DNA of 64,000 nucleotides from Acidobacteria bacterium RIFCSPLOWO2_12_FULL_66_21 (GTDB taxonomy: Bacteria; Acidobacteriota; Vicinamibacteria; Vicinamibacterales; 2-12-FULL-66-21). A program made the position numbers and the translations under genes. The stretch lies in the NCBI GenBank assembly GCA_001767455.1, contig MELC01000014.1, positions 1 to 64,000 on the forward strand, written 5' to 3'. Of this stretch, positions 18,176 to 26,534 are shown in pieces; within the stretch, counting starts at the first letter, position 1, and each line of letters opens with the position of its first letter. A model generated the notes under the pieces. It saw nothing but the letters and a program-made list of their open reading frames with translations. It made no database searches and was not told where the DNA came from.

Positions 18176-20827
18176 ATGCGCCAGATCCTCATGCTCTCCA
18201 TGGGACTGGCGGCGGGACTTGTGACCCTTCCGGCCGCACCGCTCGAAGCCCAACAGGGATCCGTGCAGGTGTCGGGAGCCGTGCAGGGAGTGACCGGCGA
18301 CCCCCAGCGCACCGGCGGGCAGAACCGGTTCGACCCCGACTTTGGGATCGCGTGGCTCCAGCCCGGATCGAAGTTCGGCATCTTCCAGATGGACGTGCGC
18401 GGCACGCGCCGCCAGGATCGCGCGCACTTCGGCAAGACCTACTTCGCGTTCCGCGACATCAAGCAGGGCACGATCAAGTGGACCATCGAAGGCGGGGACG
18501 CGTACTTCAGCCCGCCGCTTGGGGACTACAAGTTCTCCAACCTGTCGGCGCCCACCATCACGTTCAACGGCGCCGCCGTCTCCGCCCGGACGGCCCGTAG
18601 CAGCCTCACGGTGCTCGGCGGGTCCACGACGGCCTGGCGGAACATCTTCGGCGCCGATCCCGAGGCGCTCGGGCAGTCGATCGGCGTCGCGCGGGCGTCG
18701 CATCGCCCCACCGCCCGTCTCGAGCTGACGGCGCGCGCCTCGCGCATCCGCACGAAGAACCTGAAGGAGTTCAGGTACACGATTGCGGCCAGCGACCAGG
18801 CGGGAGGCAGCGTGCGATGGTGGATCGTGCCGTCGCTGCAGATCGTCGCCGACGCCAGCGCCGTCTCCTATCGTCGCGCCGGCAGTGCCGTCCGCGAGCG
18901 CGATGAGTCGATGATGTTCGGGGCGAGCTGGCTGCACTCCCGCGGGTGGCTGCAGGTCAATGCCGTGCGGTTCTCGCCGGGAGAATTCGCCGCGCTCAAC
19001 TACCCGCTCCAGGATCGCGAAGGGGTGTTCGCGGCCGGGGACTACTCGGTCTGGTCTCGGGTGCGCGTCTTCGCCGGATGGGAGGCGTTCCGGACCAACC
19101 TGGACCCGGGCGCGTCGGCGGCGGCGGCCACGCCCGTGCCCCGAAGCGAGGGAACCCGGCAGTTCGGCGGCGTGCGCATCCAGATCCTGCAGCGTTCGAT
19201 GATCACGTTCCATGCCGAGCAGGGCGACCGGCAGTCGCGTCCCGTACGACTCGGCTTCGGGCTGGCGACCGACAGCGACACCGGGTCGTGGGCGGCGGAA
19301 TGGCAGTCGGCGGTGGGCCGTATGAATGCCTTCGCCCGGTACTCCGTGCGCGAGAACGTGGACCGCGCGGGAGGCCCCGGCACCTACACGCAGCACGACG
19401 GATCGACGCAGCTGTTTCTCCGGCTCGGGACGTGGACCCAGATCTTCGGCACCGCCATCGTCACGCGCAACGAGCTCGCGGCATCAGGGGGCAGCACCTA
19501 CTGGCAGGCGGGCGGGGGCGCGCAGGTGCGCGTCGGGCGCGACCTGTATCTGCGCACGGAAGGGACCGCCGCCCGCAGCATCGACCTGCTCACGCAGAGC
19601 TTCGTGCCGCGCGAGTCGATGAGCGCGGGGCTCAACGGGCAGCTCACGCGCTGGACGTCGGTGTCGTTCAACGTGAACGTGGATCGCGCGCCGATGCCGT
19701 CGCTGGCCGGCAGCCCGTGGATGACGCGGTCGATGCTTCGCGTCGTGCGCACGCTGCCGACCGGATCCTCCTACACGCCGAATGGAAACGGTAACGGCAT
19801 CGACCCCAGCCGCGGTACGGGCATCGTGTCGGGCTTCGTGTTCGCCGACTGGAACGCGAACGGCGTGGCCGACGCCGGCGAGAACCCGATCGAGGGCATC
19901 CCGCTGCGCGCCGGCACGACCGCGGTGGCCACGACCGGACGCGATGGACAGTTCACGTTCAAGAGCGTGCCCGCCGGGCTGCGTCAGATCGGACTCGACA
20001 CGTCCGCGCTCCCGGTGGACTTCGATCCGCCCGCGGTCGCGTCGATCCAGGTCGAGCTGTCGCGCGGCGACACGCGCAAGGTGGCGTTCGGCTTGATTCC
20101 CCTCGGCACGATCGAGGGCAGAGTCATCCGCGACGTCAACAAGAACGGAAAGGCCGATCCGGCGGACGAGCCTCTCGACGGCGCCATCCTGATACTGGAC
20201 GGCGGGATGCGATCCGAACAGGCGCGGAAAGGCCGGTATCGCTTCGACGCGGTGAGGAGCGGCGCCCACACGTTGAAGCTGCTGATCGAGTCGCTGCCCG
20301 AGGGCGCGGCCATCACGGGCGCCGCGGAGGTGCCGGCGCCGCTGACGCGCGACCGCCTGTCGCTGGATATTGCGTTTCTCGTCGCCGTCGAGAAGCGGCC
20401 GGAGATTCGCAAGGTGTTTCCACCCAAGGGGGGCGGGGCGTCCGCGGCACCCGCGGGCCGCCAGCAGAAGACACCGCCCGCGGCCGCAGGCCGCCAGCCC
20501 TCCGCGACCAGGCCCCAGGCCCCTGCCGTCCCGCTTGTCCCGGCGCCTGCCTCGCCGAAGCTGCGAAGCAGCGAAGGCGGGGCGAAGCCGGTCTACCTCT
20601 TTGCCGTACAGGTCGCTGCGCTCCTGAATCGCGACAGCGCCGCGGCGCTCGTGCGCGAACTCAAAGCCGCCGGGCTTCCGGTCTACTTGCTCGAGTCGCC
20701 CGATGCCCCCGATTCACTGGTTCGCGTGCGCGTGGGACCGTTCAAGTCGCGCACGGCGGCCGAGCGCGCGGCACGACGCCTCGAGCGGCAGCGCGGCGGC
20801 AAATTGTGGGTGATTAAGGAACGCTGA
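18176..20827 (+). CDS. Usher-like outer-membrane protein with SPOR domain
   Basis: An 883-residue exported protein starting 3 bp after the chaperone gene. Signal peptide MRQILMLSMGLAAGLVTLP. Residues about 28-530 are rich in short amphipathic beta strands, fitting a beta-barrel. Two SdrD_B/Ig-like carrier modules follow: VFADWNANGVADAGENPIEG (about 555-620) and GRVIRDVNKNGKADPADEPL (about 643-725). The Pro/Ala linker at about 765-805 contains an inserted palindromic element. The end (about 805-883) is a SPOR domain (LFAVQVAALLNRDSAAALV, VRVRVGPFKSRTAAERAARR), which binds glycan strands of peptidoglycan. I infer a fibre exporter. The barrel is not a recognisable FimD family member by eye, so this is function by position. 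Confidence 0.65.
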   Translation: MRQILMLSMGLAAGLVTLPAAPLEAQQGSVQVSGAVQGVTGDPQRTGGQNRFDPDFGIAWLQPGSKFGIFQMDVRGTRRQDRAHFGKTYFAFRDIKQGTIKWTIEGGDAYFSPPLGDYKFSNLSAPTITFNGAAVSARTARSSLTVLGGSTTAWRNIFGADPEALGQSIGVARASHRPTARLELTARASRIRTKNLKEFRYTIAASDQAGGSVRWWIVPSLQIVADASAVSYRRAGSAVRERDESMMFGASWLHSRGWLQVNAVRFSPGEFAALNYPLQDREGVFAAGDYSVWSRVRVFAGWEAFRTNLDPGASAAAATPVPRSEGTRQFGGVRIQILQRSMITFHAEQGDRQSRPVRLGFGLATDSDTGSWAAEWQSAVGRMNAFARYSVRENVDRAGGPGTYTQHDGSTQLFLRLGTWTQIFGTAIVTRNELAASGGSTYWQAGGGAQVRVGRDLYLRTEGTAARSIDLLTQSFVPRESMSAGLNGQLTRWTSVSFNVNVDRAPMPSLAGSPWMTRSMLRVVRTLPTGSSYTPNGNGNGIDPSRGTGIVSGFVFADWNANGVADAGENPIEGIPLRAGTTAVATTGRDGQFTFKSVPAGLRQIGLDTSALPVDFDPPAVASIQVELSRGDTRKVAFGLIPLGTIEGRVIRDVNKNGKADPADEPLDGAILILDGGMRSEQARKGRYRFDAVRSGAHTLKLLIESLPEGAAITGAAEVPAPLTRDRLSLDIAFLVAVEKRPEIRKVFPPKGGGASAAPAGRQQKTPPAAAGRQPSATRPQAPAVPLVPAPASPKLRSSEGGAKPVYLFAVQVAALLNRDSAAALVRELKAAGLPVYLLESPDAPDSLVRVRVGPFKSRTAAERAARRLERQRGGKLWVIKER
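20553..20580. repeat. In-frame palindromic element, copy 1
   Basis: A 28-bp hairpin, CGCC-GAA-GCTGC-GAA-GCAGC-GAA-GGCG plus G, lies inside the usher-like gene and is read as SPKLRSSEGG. The same 28 bp recurs at 23121-23148, and a variant inverted at 29782-29809, always read in the same frame. Confidence 0.85.
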
Positions 20828-21293
20828 GGACGAACCGCACCGGCAGCGTGTAGCTGCCCGCGGCGGTCGCATGGAGCGCGAAGACGAGCCGGCCGGTCCG
20901 CATGCCGCTTCCCGACCAGCGGCCGGCAACCGACGGACGCGACACGTCGATCGCACCCGCGAGCGTGCCCGCTCCCTCGCCGGAGAAACTCAGCGCGGCG
21001 TCGACGTCGGCCGCTCCGCCCGGCCCTTCGATGCCGCGCAGCGGCTCCACGGACAACACCACGTCGGCGCCCGAAGGCGTGCGGGCCGCGGCTGAGAAGT
21101 CCACCACGGCCGTGCCGGCCTGCGCAGGGTCCGCAACGTCGAACCGCAACAGCTCCGTCGAGACCTTCAGCGACGTGCGGGTGCTGAACTGCGCCGTCAC
21201 GACGACGGTGCTGTTGGCCGTGTCGGAGGCGTGAGCGGTGCGCGGCAGGCCCAACACCGCAACGAGACAAAGGACGCTGGCCAGGAGTCGCAT
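20814..21293 (-). CDS. Secreted pilin-like subunit 4 (convergent)
   Basis: A 159-residue exported protein on the opposite strand, overlapping the end of the usher-like gene by 14 bp. The ATG at 21293 gives signal peptide MRLLASVLCLVAVLGLP (then RTAHAS). It shares the subunit family plan: LLRFDVADPAQAG in place of TF-DADPD-VP, VAGRWSGSGMRTG, and final strand YTLPVRFVLSVP. It is the most diverged of the four and could be a tip or adaptor subunit. The GTCNNATAGAGT motif lies upstream, linking it to the forward operon. Confidence 0.7.
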   Translation of the reverse strand: MRLLASVLCLVAVLGLPRTAHASDTANSTVVVTAQFSTRTSLKVSTELLRFDVADPAQAGTAVVDFSAAARTPSGADVVLSVEPLRGIEGPGGAADVDAALSFSGEGAGTLAGAIDVSRPSVAGRWSGSGMRTGRLVFALHATAAGSYTLPVRFVLSVP

Positions 21294-21359
21294 GGGGATG
21301 CCTGCATGCGATCCTAGGCGCGCGGCGCCGCTGCGCCAATGCATTGAGAGACAAAATCT

Positions 21360-21377
21360 GATGTGACTCTATGTGAC
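21360..21377 (-). promoter_or_regulatory. Shared regulatory motif, site 3
   Basis: Read on the minus strand: GTCACATAGAGTCACATC, ending 66 bp upstream of the subunit 4 ATG. It matches 14 of 18 positions with site 1 at 14714-14731 and has the same GTCNNATAGAGT core as site 2. It also contains two ATGTGAC half-sites 10 bp apart on the plus strand. Confidence 0.55.
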
Positions 21378-21475
21378 AATAGTGAGTAGGGTGGTGCGAA
21401 AGGCGACCGCGCCAGCGCGTTTGGACACCCCGGCGTGATAACATTTTTTCGTTTCGCCCCCCATCAAACTCCGGG

Positions 21476-23473
21476 ATGATTCAACTTTCCAGCCTGAGCA
21501 AGTCGTTCGGCGACCGCGTGCTTCTGGACGCGGTGAGCTGGCAGATAGACGATCGCGAGCGCGTCGGCCTGACGGGGCCCAACGGCGCCGGCAAGACGAC
21601 GCTGCTCAAGATGCTCGCCGGCCTCGACGAGCCGGACGCGGGCCTCATCGTCAAGCCGTCCGGACTGACGGTCGGCTACCTGCCCCAGGACGGCCTGACG
21701 CACGGCGGCCGCACGCTCGCCGGAGAGGCCGGGCTCGCCTTCAAGCCCCTGCTCGACATGCGCGACGAGATCCGCGCGATCGAAGAGCGCCTGGGCGATG
21801 AGACGGTCCCCGAGTCGGAGCACGCGGCGATGCTCTCGCGGTACGCCGACCTCCAGGAGAGCTTCCGCCGCCTCGAGGGCTACAGCATCGACCTCAAGAT
21901 CACGACCGTGCTGCGCGGCCTCGGCTTCGTCCCCGAGGACTTCGACCAACCCAGCGAGACCTTCTCGGGCGGCTGGCAGATGCGCATCGCGCTCGCCAGG
22001 CTGCTGCTGACGCGGCCGGGCCTCCTGCTGCTCGACGAGCCGACGAACCATCTCGATCTGGAGGCGCGCAACTGGCTCGAGGAATACCTCGCCGCCTATC
22101 CGCACGCCGTCATCCTCGTCTCGCACGACCGCTACTTCCTCGACGCCGTCGTGACGCGCATCACCGAGATCGGGCTGCGCACGCTGACCGACTACGCCGG
22201 CAACTACAGCGACTACCTGCGCGAGCGCGAGGCGCGGATGGAGCGGCTGCGCCAGCAGAAGCGCGATCAGGACGACGAGATCGCGCGGATGGAAGCCTTC
22301 ATCAACCGGTTCCGGTACCAGGCGACCAAGGCGGCGCAGGTGCAGAGCCGGATCAAGATGCTCGACAAGATCATGCCGATCGAGATCCCGCCCGAGCGCA
22401 AGCGCGTGCACTTCTCGTTTCCCCCGTGCGCGAAGAGCGGCCGCACGGTGCTCGATCTGAAGGGCGTGCGCAAGGCGTACGGCGCCCGCGTCGTGTTCGA
22501 CCGCGCGAACGTGCACATCGAGCGCGGGGATCGCATCGCCCTCATCGGCCCGAACGGCACCGGCAAGTCGACGCTGATGCGCATGCTCTCCGGCGTCGAG
22601 CCGCCCGACTCGGGCACGCGGACCGAGGGGCACCAGGTCGTGATGCAGTACTTCGCGCAGGACGAGGCGACGCGCCTCGACCCGACGCGGACCGTCTACC
22701 AGATCCTCGCGGGCGATGCGCCCATGCACATGGTCCCGCACATCCGCAACATCCTCGGCGGCTTCCTGTTTTCAGGCGACGACGTGGACAAGCCGGTTCG
22801 CGTGCTGTCGGGCGGAGAGCGGACGCGGCTGGCTGTCGCGCGCATGCTGCTGCGGCCGTCGAACGCGCTGCTCCTCGACGAGCCCACGAATCACCTGGAC
22901 CTCGACTCCAAGGACGTGCTCCTCGACGCGCTCGAGGACTTCGGCGGCACGCTCGTCTTCGTGTCGCACGACCGCTACTTCGTCGACAAGCTCGCGACGA
23001 AAGTGATCGAGATCGGCAACGGCGACGCGCTGCTCTATCCGGGCAACTACGAGGAGTTCCTGTGGAGCAGGAAACAGCAGCAGTCGGCTGCCCCGTCCCT
23101 TGCGACGGCCGCAGCCGTCCCGCCGAAGCTGCGAAGCAGCGAAGGCGGACGCACAGTCGCAGCTCGCGACCATGCCGGCGGAAAAGACAAACCCCCCAAG
23201 GAGAGCGTGCCCTACGCGGTGCGCCAGCAGCAGCAGGCCGAGGCGCGGAAGCTGAAGAAGGCCGCCGACGCCAGGCAGAAGCGCCTCGGCGACCTCGAGA
23301 CGCGCATCGCCGAGCGCGAGCAGGCCATCCGCGACATTGAAGCCACGATGTCGGCGCCCGGTTTCTACGCGGACCGGGACGCGGCCAAGCCCATCATCGA
23401 CCGGCATCAGACGCTCATGTGGGAAGTGGGCGACCTGATGCACCAGTGGGAAGCCCTGCAGACAGATTCGTAA
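21476..23473 (+). CDS. ABC-F family ATPase
   Basis: A 665-residue protein with two ABC domains and no membrane segment, the ABC-F layout of translation factors such as EttA, Uup and YheS. Domain 1: Walker A GPNGAGKTT (about 39-47), signature FSGGWQMR, Walker B LLLLDEPTNHLD. Domain 2: Walker A GPNGTGKS, signature LSGGERTR, LLLDEPTNHLD. The inter-domain linker (about 245-310) is charged (RQQKRDQDDEIARMEAFINR). The C-terminus (about 590-665) is a Uup-like coiled coil (EARKLKKAADARQKRLGDLE). A palindromic element is read in frame as PKLRSSEGG at about 550-558, between domain 2 and the coiled coil. It probably acts on ribosomes; the sub-family is not assigned. Confidence 0.92.
   Translation: MIQLSSLSKSFGDRVLLDAVSWQIDDRERVGLTGPNGAGKTTLLKMLAGLDEPDAGLIVKPSGLTVGYLPQDGLTHGGRTLAGEAGLAFKPLLDMRDEIRAIEERLGDETVPESEHAAMLSRYADLQESFRRLEGYSIDLKITTVLRGLGFVPEDFDQPSETFSGGWQMRIALARLLLTRPGLLLLDEPTNHLDLEARNWLEEYLAAYPHAVILVSHDRYFLDAVVTRITEIGLRTLTDYAGNYSDYLREREARMERLRQQKRDQDDEIARMEAFINRFRYQATKAAQVQSRIKMLDKIMPIEIPPERKRVHFSFPPCAKSGRTVLDLKGVRKAYGARVVFDRANVHIERGDRIALIGPNGTGKSTLMRMLSGVEPPDSGTRTEGHQVVMQYFAQDEATRLDPTRTVYQILAGDAPMHMVPHIRNILGGFLFSGDDVDKPVRVLSGGERTRLAVARMLLRPSNALLLDEPTNHLDLDSKDVLLDALEDFGGTLVFVSHDRYFVDKLATKVIEIGNGDALLYPGNYEEFLWSRKQQQSAAPSLATAAAVPPKLRSSEGGRTVAARDHAGGKDKPPKESVPYAVRQQQQAEARKLKKAADARQKRLGDLETRIAEREQAIRDIEATMSAPGFYADRDAAKPIIDRHQTLMWEVGDLMHQWEALQTDS
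23121..23148. repeat. In-frame palindromic element, copy 2
   Basis: Identical over 28 bp to the element at 20553-20580 and read in the same frame (PPKLRSSEGG), inside the ABC-F gene linker ahead of its coiled coil. Confidence 0.85.
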
Positions 23474-23682
23474 TCCGCCAACAGAGTTGTAATGACCTCA
23501 GCAGGCAGCTTTCCCGCTCGTTCCCTGAAATCCTAAAGAAACTGCCGCCACCGCCGTGGGCGGTCAGGGCACACCCTTTGCCTTTTCAGCCTCGGCCGAG
23601 GTCCGTCGAGTCGGCCAGATCCCAGGGTCAGCCGTCACCAGGGCAGCAGGCAGTCAGCCGTAAATTGCAGAAGGAAAAGCGC

Positions 23683-23711
23683 TTGGCTGGACACGGCGAC
23701 GCGATTACAAT
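23683..23711 (+). promoter_or_regulatory. Possible sigma-70 promoter for the NtrB-like kinase
   Basis: TTGGCT (23683-23688), a 17-bp spacer and TACAAT (23706-23711). Start predicted near 23718, 37 bp before the chosen ATG. The rest of the 281-bp gap (23474-23682) holds a CCGCC/GGCGG palindrome and GCAGGCA-like repeats but no gene. Confidence 0.5.
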
Positions 23712-23754
23712 ATTGGTGTCCGATCCGCGCCTGAGGGCGGCGGCCGACATCACC

Positions 23755-24960
23755 ATGCCAATTCAAAAACAGCAGACGGGCGCCCGCCGCTCCGCACGCG
23801 TGGGCTCGCCGGCCCCGGCGAAGCCGCGGCCCGGGCACGGCCGCACGCCGCGGGCGGACGTCGCCGCCGAAGGGTTCTACCGCGATCTGGTCTGGAACCT
23901 CCGCAACGGCGTGGTCGCCGTCACGCGCGACGGGCGGATCGCCGTGATGAACGAGGTCGCCTACCGGATTCTGGGCCTGCCCCCGAAAGCGTCGGATATC
24001 GGCCAGCCCTTCACCCATGTGCTGAAGGACCAGCCCGACGTGCTGCGCATCGTCGCGGGGGCCTTCGAGCTGTCGCACCTGCCGAACCGCGCCGAGCTGC
24101 GGCTCAAAAGCACGGGCAAGGTGATTGGCTACACGCTGTCGCAGGTGCGTGACGCGCGCGGCCGCATCACCGGGGCGACGCTCTTCTTCAAGGACCTGAC
24201 GCGCGTCGAGCAGCTCGAGGAGCGCGAGCGGCTGCGCGACCGGCTGGCCGCGCTCGGCGAGATGGCGGCGGCCATCGCGCACGAGGTCAAGAACCCGCTG
24301 GCCGGGATCGAGGTGATGGCGGGGATCCTGAAGCGTCAGCTTCCGGAGTCCGAGGACGCGCAGGCGATCCTCCGCGACATCATCAAGGAAGCCAAGATGG
24401 CCAACGCCATCGTCCTCGAGGTGCTGGACTTCGTGCGGCCGATCCGGCTGCAGGTCGAGCGCATCGCGCTCGCCGATGTCGTCCGCGACGCGATCTCGAT
24501 GGCGGAGAGCCACGTGCCGCGGGGCAACACCGAGGTCGCCCTTTCGCTGCCCGAGGGGCTCGCGCCGATCCAGGGGGATCCGCACCAGCTCCGGCAGCTC
24601 TTCACGAACCTGCTGACCAACGCGTTCGAGGCGCTTGGCGGCATGGGACGCATTTCGATTTCCGCCGCGGAGCTGGCCCCGGAAGAGGAGGCAGCGACCG
24701 CCGGCGACGCGCACGCGGCGGTCCCGATGGTCCAGGTCGAGGTGAACGACGACGGGCCCGGGGTGCCGGCCGACGTGATGGACCGGATCTTCAGCCCGTT
24801 CTTCACGACCAAGCCGCAGGGGTCGGGGCTCGGGCTCGCGATCGTGCGGAAGATCGTGGACGCGCACGACGGGCGGATCGACGTGAGCGCGCGGGAGCAG
24901 CGCGGGACGCGTTTTCGCGTCACGCTGCCGGTCAGCGGCACGCATCAGTTGTTTCGGTAG
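23755..24960 (+). CDS. NtrB-like PAS histidine kinase
   Basis: A 401-residue soluble kinase. After a basic, low-complexity N-terminus, a PAS domain spans about 42-150 (NGVVAVTRDGRIAVMNEVAY). HisKA has the H-box AAAIAHEVKNPLAGI (about 177-191). The HATPase domain has FTNLLTNAFEA, VNDDGPGVP, FFTTKPQGSGLGLAIV and GTRFRVTLP. The ATG at 23755 is preferred because the open frame upstream (to 23419) overlaps the ABC-F gene and shows no conserved sequence. It lies 57 bp before the NtrC-type gene and is its cognate kinase. Confidence 0.9.
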   Translation: MPIQKQQTGARRSARVGSPAPAKPRPGHGRTPRADVAAEGFYRDLVWNLRNGVVAVTRDGRIAVMNEVAYRILGLPPKASDIGQPFTHVLKDQPDVLRIVAGAFELSHLPNRAELRLKSTGKVIGYTLSQVRDARGRITGATLFFKDLTRVEQLEERERLRDRLAALGEMAAAIAHEVKNPLAGIEVMAGILKRQLPESEDAQAILRDIIKEAKMANAIVLEVLDFVRPIRLQVERIALADVVRDAISMAESHVPRGNTEVALSLPEGLAPIQGDPHQLRQLFTNLLTNAFEALGGMGRISISAAELAPEEEAATAGDAHAAVPMVQVEVNDDGPGVPADVMDRIFSPFFTTKPQGSGLGLAIVRKIVDAHDGRIDVSAREQRGTRFRVTLPVSGTHQLFR

Positions 24961-24980
24961 GCTCCAACGGGTTTCGTGGG

Positions 24981-24998
24981 CCCGACCATGAGGTCGGG
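24981..24998. promoter_or_regulatory. Hairpin before the NtrC-type gene
   Basis: CCCGACC / GGTCGGG with an ATGA loop, between the kinase stop and the ribosome-binding GAAAGGG at 25004-25010. It could influence relative expression of kinase and regulator. Confidence 0.45.
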
Positions 24999-25017
24999 CG
25001 TGAGAAAGGGCAATGTA

Positions 25018-26436
25018 ATGGGGCGGATTCTCGTAGCCGACGATCATGATTCCCTGCGCCGCGGCATCGTGCGCGCGCTCTCCGACGCGCACCACGACGT
25101 CGACGAGGCGGCCAACGGCAACGTCGCCATCGAGAAACTGCACGAGGGGCAGTACGACGTCGTCCTGAGCGACTTGAAGATGGGCGGCAGCGACGGGATG
25201 GACGTCCTGCGCACGGCCAAGTCGCTGCAGCCGGCGACGGCCGTCATCCTGATGACCGCGTTCGGGTCGATCCACACGGCGGTCGAGGCGATGAAGATCG
25301 GCGCCTTCGACTACGTGCAGAAGCCCTTCGAGATCGAGGAGATGGAGCTGAAGATCGCGAAGGCGATCGAGCACCGGCGGCTGCGCCATGAAATCGAGTA
25401 CCTGCGGCACACGCAGCGGGACATCTACGACTTCGACCGCATCGTCGGCGCGAGCGGCGCGCTGCAGTCGGTGCTCGCGGTCGTGAAGAAGGTGGCCAAG
25501 AGCAACACGACCTGCCTCATCCGCGGCGAGACGGGTACGGGCAAGGAGCTCATCGCGGGCGCCATCCATCACAACTCGCTGCGCTCGGGGCGCAACTTCG
25601 TGAAGGTGAACTGCGCGGCGCTCCAGGAGAACCTCCTCGAATCGGAGCTGTTCGGCCACGAAAAGGGGGCGTTCACCGGCGCGGACAAGCAGCGCGTGGG
25701 CCGCTTCGAGCAGGCGGACGGCGGCACGCTGTTCCTGGATGAGATCGGCGACATGAGCGCGAACACGCAGGCGAAGATCCTGCGCGTCCTCCAGGAGCAC
25801 GAGTTCGAGCGGCTGGGGGGCACGCGGACCTTGCGCGTGGACGTGCGGCTCATCACGGCCACCAACCGGAACCTCCAGCAGATGGTGGTCGCCGGCCAGT
25901 TCCGCGAAGATCTGTACTACCGCCTGAACGTCGTGTCGATCGACATGCCGCCCCTGCGCGAGCGCAAGGAAGACATCCAGCAGCTCGCGACGTTCTTCCT
26001 GCGCCGGTTCGCCGGCGAGCTGAAGAAGCGCGTGGACGGGCTCGGCGGCGACGCGCAGAAGCTGCTCATGCGCTACAACTGGCCGGGGAACATCCGGGAG
26101 CTGGAGAACGCCATCGAGCGCGCGGTGCTGCTCACCGAAGGGCCGCAGATCACGAGCGTCGACCTCGCGCTCGGGGAGCTGGGCGCGTCCCAGCCGTCAG
26201 GCGAGGCGAACCCGGTCGTGAAGATCCCGCCCACCGGCATCGCGCTCGAGGAGATCGAGCGGCAGGCGATCGTCGAGGCGCTCAAGATGTCGAACTGGGT
26301 GCAGAAGGACGCCGCGGAGCTGCTCGCGATCTCCCCGCGCGTCATGAACTACAAGATCAAGACGCTCGGCATCGATTACACGGGACGGGGACGCAGACAG
26401 CAGCAGCCGCAGTCGATGGTAGAGACGCTGGCCTGA
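25018..26436 (+). CDS. NtrC-family sigma-54-dependent response regulator
   Basis: A 472-residue regulator. Receiver at 1-118 with DD8-9, phospho-acceptor Asp52 (LSDLKMGG) and the Lys of VQKPFE. The AAA+ domain at about 135-375 has Walker A GETGTGKE, the sigma-54 contact loop GAFTGA, Walker B GTLFLDEIGD and FREDLYYRLNV. A Fis-type HTH is at about 425-465. All sigma-54 contact motifs are canonical, so it should activate RpoN promoters; a candidate lies at 6602. The ATG at 25018 has GAAAGGG seven bases upstream. Confidence 0.95.
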   Translation: MGRILVADDHDSLRRGIVRALSDAHHDVDEAANGNVAIEKLHEGQYDVVLSDLKMGGSDGMDVLRTAKSLQPATAVILMTAFGSIHTAVEAMKIGAFDYVQKPFEIEEMELKIAKAIEHRRLRHEIEYLRHTQRDIYDFDRIVGASGALQSVLAVVKKVAKSNTTCLIRGETGTGKELIAGAIHHNSLRSGRNFVKVNCAALQENLLESELFGHEKGAFTGADKQRVGRFEQADGGTLFLDEIGDMSANTQAKILRVLQEHEFERLGGTRTLRVDVRLITATNRNLQQMVVAGQFREDLYYRLNVVSIDMPPLRERKEDIQQLATFFLRRFAGELKKRVDGLGGDAQKLLMRYNWPGNIRELENAIERAVLLTEGPQITSVDLALGELGASQPSGEANPVVKIPPTGIALEEIERQAIVEALKMSNWVQKDAAELLAISPRVMNYKIKTLGIDYTGRGRRQQQPQSMVETLA

Positions 26437-26497
26437 CACTCGTCATGGCCAAGTGCCAGATTGGCCCGCGGCAGCGTCAATCACCGAACCGGGTGGG

Positions 26498-26526
26498 TTG
26501 ACACCAATAAACTAGTCTAATAGACT
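26498..26526 (+). promoter_or_regulatory. Sigma-70 promoter of the toxin-antitoxin pair
   Basis: TTGACA (26498-26503), a 17-bp spacer and TAGACT (26521-26526). The start site would fall at about 26533, so the antitoxin ATG at 26535 would be nearly leaderless. Confidence 0.65.
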
Positions 26527-26530
26527 AGTT
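26510..26530. promoter_or_regulatory. Perfect palindromic operator of the toxin-antitoxin pair
   Basis: AACTAGTCT-AAT-AGACTAGTT: two perfect 9-bp arms about a 3-bp centre, covering the -10 box and ending 4 bp before the antitoxin ATG. Type II antitoxins usually repress their own operon at such sites. Confidence 0.75.
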
Positions 26531-26534
26531 CGTA

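Noticed and set aside
17309-19396. 695-residue minus-strand open frame
   Set aside because: Shadow of the chaperone and usher-like genes; no recognisable domain or signal peptide.
23635-25800. 721-residue minus-strand open frame
   Set aside because: Shadow of the NtrB/NtrC-type pair.
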